From contig NZ_FQZU01000002.1 of NCBI RefSeq assembly GCF_900142135.1, forward strand, positions 272,405 to 336,404: a DNA stretch of 64,000 nucleotides, written 5' to 3'. The position numbers were made by a program, and so were the translations under genes. The stretch is from Desulfatibacillum alkenivorans DSM 16219. GTDB taxonomy: Bacteria > Desulfobacterota > Desulfobacteria > Desulfobacterales > Desulfatibacillaceae. Positions within the stretch are counted from its first letter, which is position 1. Each line of letters opens with the position of its first letter. The notes beneath the pieces were generated by a model. That model searched no databases. It had not been told where the DNA came from and saw nothing but the letters and a program-made list of their open reading frames with translations. Positions 62,657-64,000 of the stretch are shown here, one piece after another.

Positions 62657-63556
62657 ATGAATAAAAAGCCCTATATGCGCATCAAGGAATTGATCGAAAA
62701 ATCCGGGTGCTCCCGCACCACCATCCATTATTATCTGAGAAACGGGCTCCTGCATCCGCCCCTTAAGACCGGACGCACCATGGCCTATTACGACGACTCC
62801 CACCTGGAGCGGCTGGAGCAAATCCGCAAGATGAAAAGAGAGATGCGCCTTCCCATCGACTTTTTGCGCAAGGAACTGGAAAAAAGCGATCCCCATCCCC
62901 AGGAGGAAGAGGCGCCGCCTCCCCGGGAAGAGGCGCTGGAGGCTCTGCCTGAGGAGGCGGACCCGCGCCTTCAGCGCAAGCTGGAGATCACGGAAAAGGC
63001 CATCGAGGTTTTTTCGGAAAAGGGATACCACCGGACCAAGGTGCAGGACATCACCCAGGCCGTGGGCATCTCCACCGGGACTTTTTATTTGTACTTTCCC
63101 AACAAGCGGGATTTGTTCGTGGAAGTGGTCAACGACGTGATCCGGAAAATCCTGGGCGGGGCGGCCCGGGCCATCAAAAACGAGACGGATTTAGCGGAAA
63201 GACTGCGCTTGCGGGGGAGGGTCTTTTTTGAAAATTACCAGCGCTACAACGAAATCCTGCATCAGCTTCGGGCGGAAATGGCGGGGGAGGACAAATGGCC
63301 GGAGCAGGCGGTCCGGAAAATCTACCACGACCTGACCACGCCCATTATCCGGGAGGTGCAGCAGGCCATTGACACGGGCGTCATCACCCCGCCCATAGAC
63401 CCGGATCTGTTCGCCTACGCCCTCACGGGGCTCATTGAAATGCTGTCCCTCCGGGTCACCATGGACGATAAATACGACATCACCGCCGTCCAGGCCTTTA
63501 TCGAACAGCTGTTGGCCGGCGTTACCTTTAATCCTGAGCAGGGAGACAAGGCATGA
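62657..63556 (+). CDS. MerR-TetR fusion regulator
   Basis: 299 residues. Residues about 6-75 are a MerR-type winged helix (MRIKELIEKSGCSRTTIHYY, then AYYDDSHLERLEQI), a Pro/Glu-rich linker spans 76-105, and 108-155 is a TetR HTH (ITEKAIEVFSEKGYHRTKVQ, GISTGTFYLYFPNKRDLF) followed by a TetR ligand domain. Two DNA-binding domains in one chain could bridge two sites. Divergent from the acyl-CoA operon, it is the likely controller, responding to an acyl-CoA (inference). AAAGGA is 6 bases before the ATG; the TTG before it is not needed. Confidence 0.9.
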   Translation: MNKKPYMRIKELIEKSGCSRTTIHYYLRNGLLHPPLKTGRTMAYYDDSHLERLEQIRKMKREMRLPIDFLRKELEKSDPHPQEEEAPPPREEALEALPEEADPRLQRKLEITEKAIEVFSEKGYHRTKVQDITQAVGISTGTFYLYFPNKRDLFVEVVNDVIRKILGGAARAIKNETDLAERLRLRGRVFFENYQRYNEILHQLRAEMAGEDKWPEQAVRKIYHDLTTPIIREVQQAIDTGVITPPIDPDLFAYALTGLIEMLSLRVTMDDKYDITAVQAFIEQLLAGVTFNPEQGDKA

Positions 63557-63744
63557 AGGATAAGCCTGTTCTTTTGACTCAACCTCCGGAAGGATACGCA
63601 GATTGGCTGGCTGATCTGATACCAAGTTGCGTTCAAAAAGGTAAGAATATTTCAGGAAAAAATCAAAAAGACGCTGGGTCCCGGCTTGCGGACGATCCTA
63701 AAAAGCAGGATCGCCCTTGCCGGGATGACGATTATTTGCGGTAA
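63553..63744 (+). pseudogene. Gene truncated by a MITE-like insertion
   Basis: Starts in the ATGA overlap with the regulator gene. The first 22 residues (KDKPVLLTQPPEGYADWLAD and on) look like a genuine N-terminus and weakly recall DUF1016 (YhcG-like) proteins. At 63619 the 12-bp terminal repeat of the element begins, and the rest of the frame to 63744 is translated repeat DNA. The remainder of the gene may lie beyond the window. Function unknown. Confidence 0.55.
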
Positions 63745-64000
63745 GCGAAAGAGCAAAGGGCGCTTGAAGCCCTTTTATGAGGATGCCGGGGGCGGCCTCT
63801 CCCCCTCTTTGTCCGGCATGGCCGCCGCTCTCCGTCATCCCCGTGGAGGGAGGGCGGCGGGATGATTGCGGTTGTTTTGCAATCATCGTGACGCAATCCC
63901 GGAAACGGGGACCCATCGTCTTTCCCGAATAGCGCCGGGGTGTGGATCCAAAGCCCGGAAAACGAATGAGCAAATTACTCAAATGACAGCAACTTGGTAT
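63619..64000. mobile_element. MITE-like element with perfect 12-bp terminal inverted repeats (hairpin family 1, copy D)
   Basis: ATACCAAGTTGC at 63619-63630 and GCAACTTGGTAT at 63989-64000 are perfect inverted repeats bounding 382 bp with no transposase. Inside are hairpin family 1 (63671-63730, minus orientation: stem GCGATCC/GGATCGT) and a second region shared with copy A (CCGTCATCCCCGTGGAGGG, GGGCGCTTGAAGCCC, GGAAACGGGGACCCA). The right end coincides with the window edge, so the repeat could be longer and any target duplication is not visible. Confidence 0.75.

Overview
The window reads as about 64 kb of chromosome from an anaerobic Desulfobacterota (deltaproteobacterial) sulfate reducer, plausibly Desulfatibacillum-like. 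This is inferred from gene content: a flavodoxin/2x[4Fe-4S] protein, an arsenic operon carrying an anaerobe-type Fe-S protein, an acyl-CoA degradation cluster with an OB-fold/zinc-ribbon partner and an old-yellow-enzyme reductase, a MerR-TetR fusion regulator, and many secreted dockerin-like proteins. No sequence search could be run, so names rest on motifs and overall protein resemblance.

Layout. 1-5 kb: the end of a flavodoxin/ferredoxin gene, a secreted leucine-rich-repeat protein, the Mg2+ channel gene mgtE and a small VOC protein. 5-11.2 kb: a ten-gene arsenic operon read leftward from arsR. It has a near-consensus promoter overlapped by an operator and combines two arsenate reductases and Acr3 with an ArsP-like permease and a disulfide-relay module. 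11.4-24 kb: a tRNA-Gly, then the translation/RNA block rimP-nusA-infB-ylxP-rbfA-truB-rpsO-pnp, with an M16 peptidase, dut and an MBL hydrolase downstream. 24-33 kb: a lipase and its probable foldase flanking a 1285-residue beta-helix protein, a broken hicB antitoxin gene and an esterase. 33.6-43.5 kb: TelA, two tandem duplicated secreted propeller/dockerin proteins, an Hpt protein and a chemoreceptor. 43.6-53.4 kb: a membrane protein and methyltransferase pair, a B12-type radical SAM protein, a MocR regulator divergent from a PLP decarboxylase, a racemase and a membrane-anchored MBL hydrolase. 53.4-64 kb: an SDR remnant, a seven-gene acyl-CoA operon, its divergent MerR-TetR regulator, and a gene cut by a MITE-like element that ends exactly at the window edge.

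The intergenic DNA is unusually rich in repeats. I see three families: a long hairpin whose inner stem changes with pairing preserved (four copies, one inside an element with perfect 12-bp terminal inverted repeats); an approximately 90-bp palindrome (three copies); and a GTAGGTTGGG/CCCAAC inverted repeat (three clusters). Repeat copies lie beside a broken hicB, a truncated gene, an internally deleted SDR and a duplicated racemase tail, which points to local rearrangement.

The two systems most worth following up are the seven-gene acyl-CoA operon, whose thiolase-like protein lacks the usual nucleophilic cysteine and is paired with a DUF35 protein as in side-chain-cleaving aldolases, and the arsenic operon with its built-in thiol-disulfide relay.
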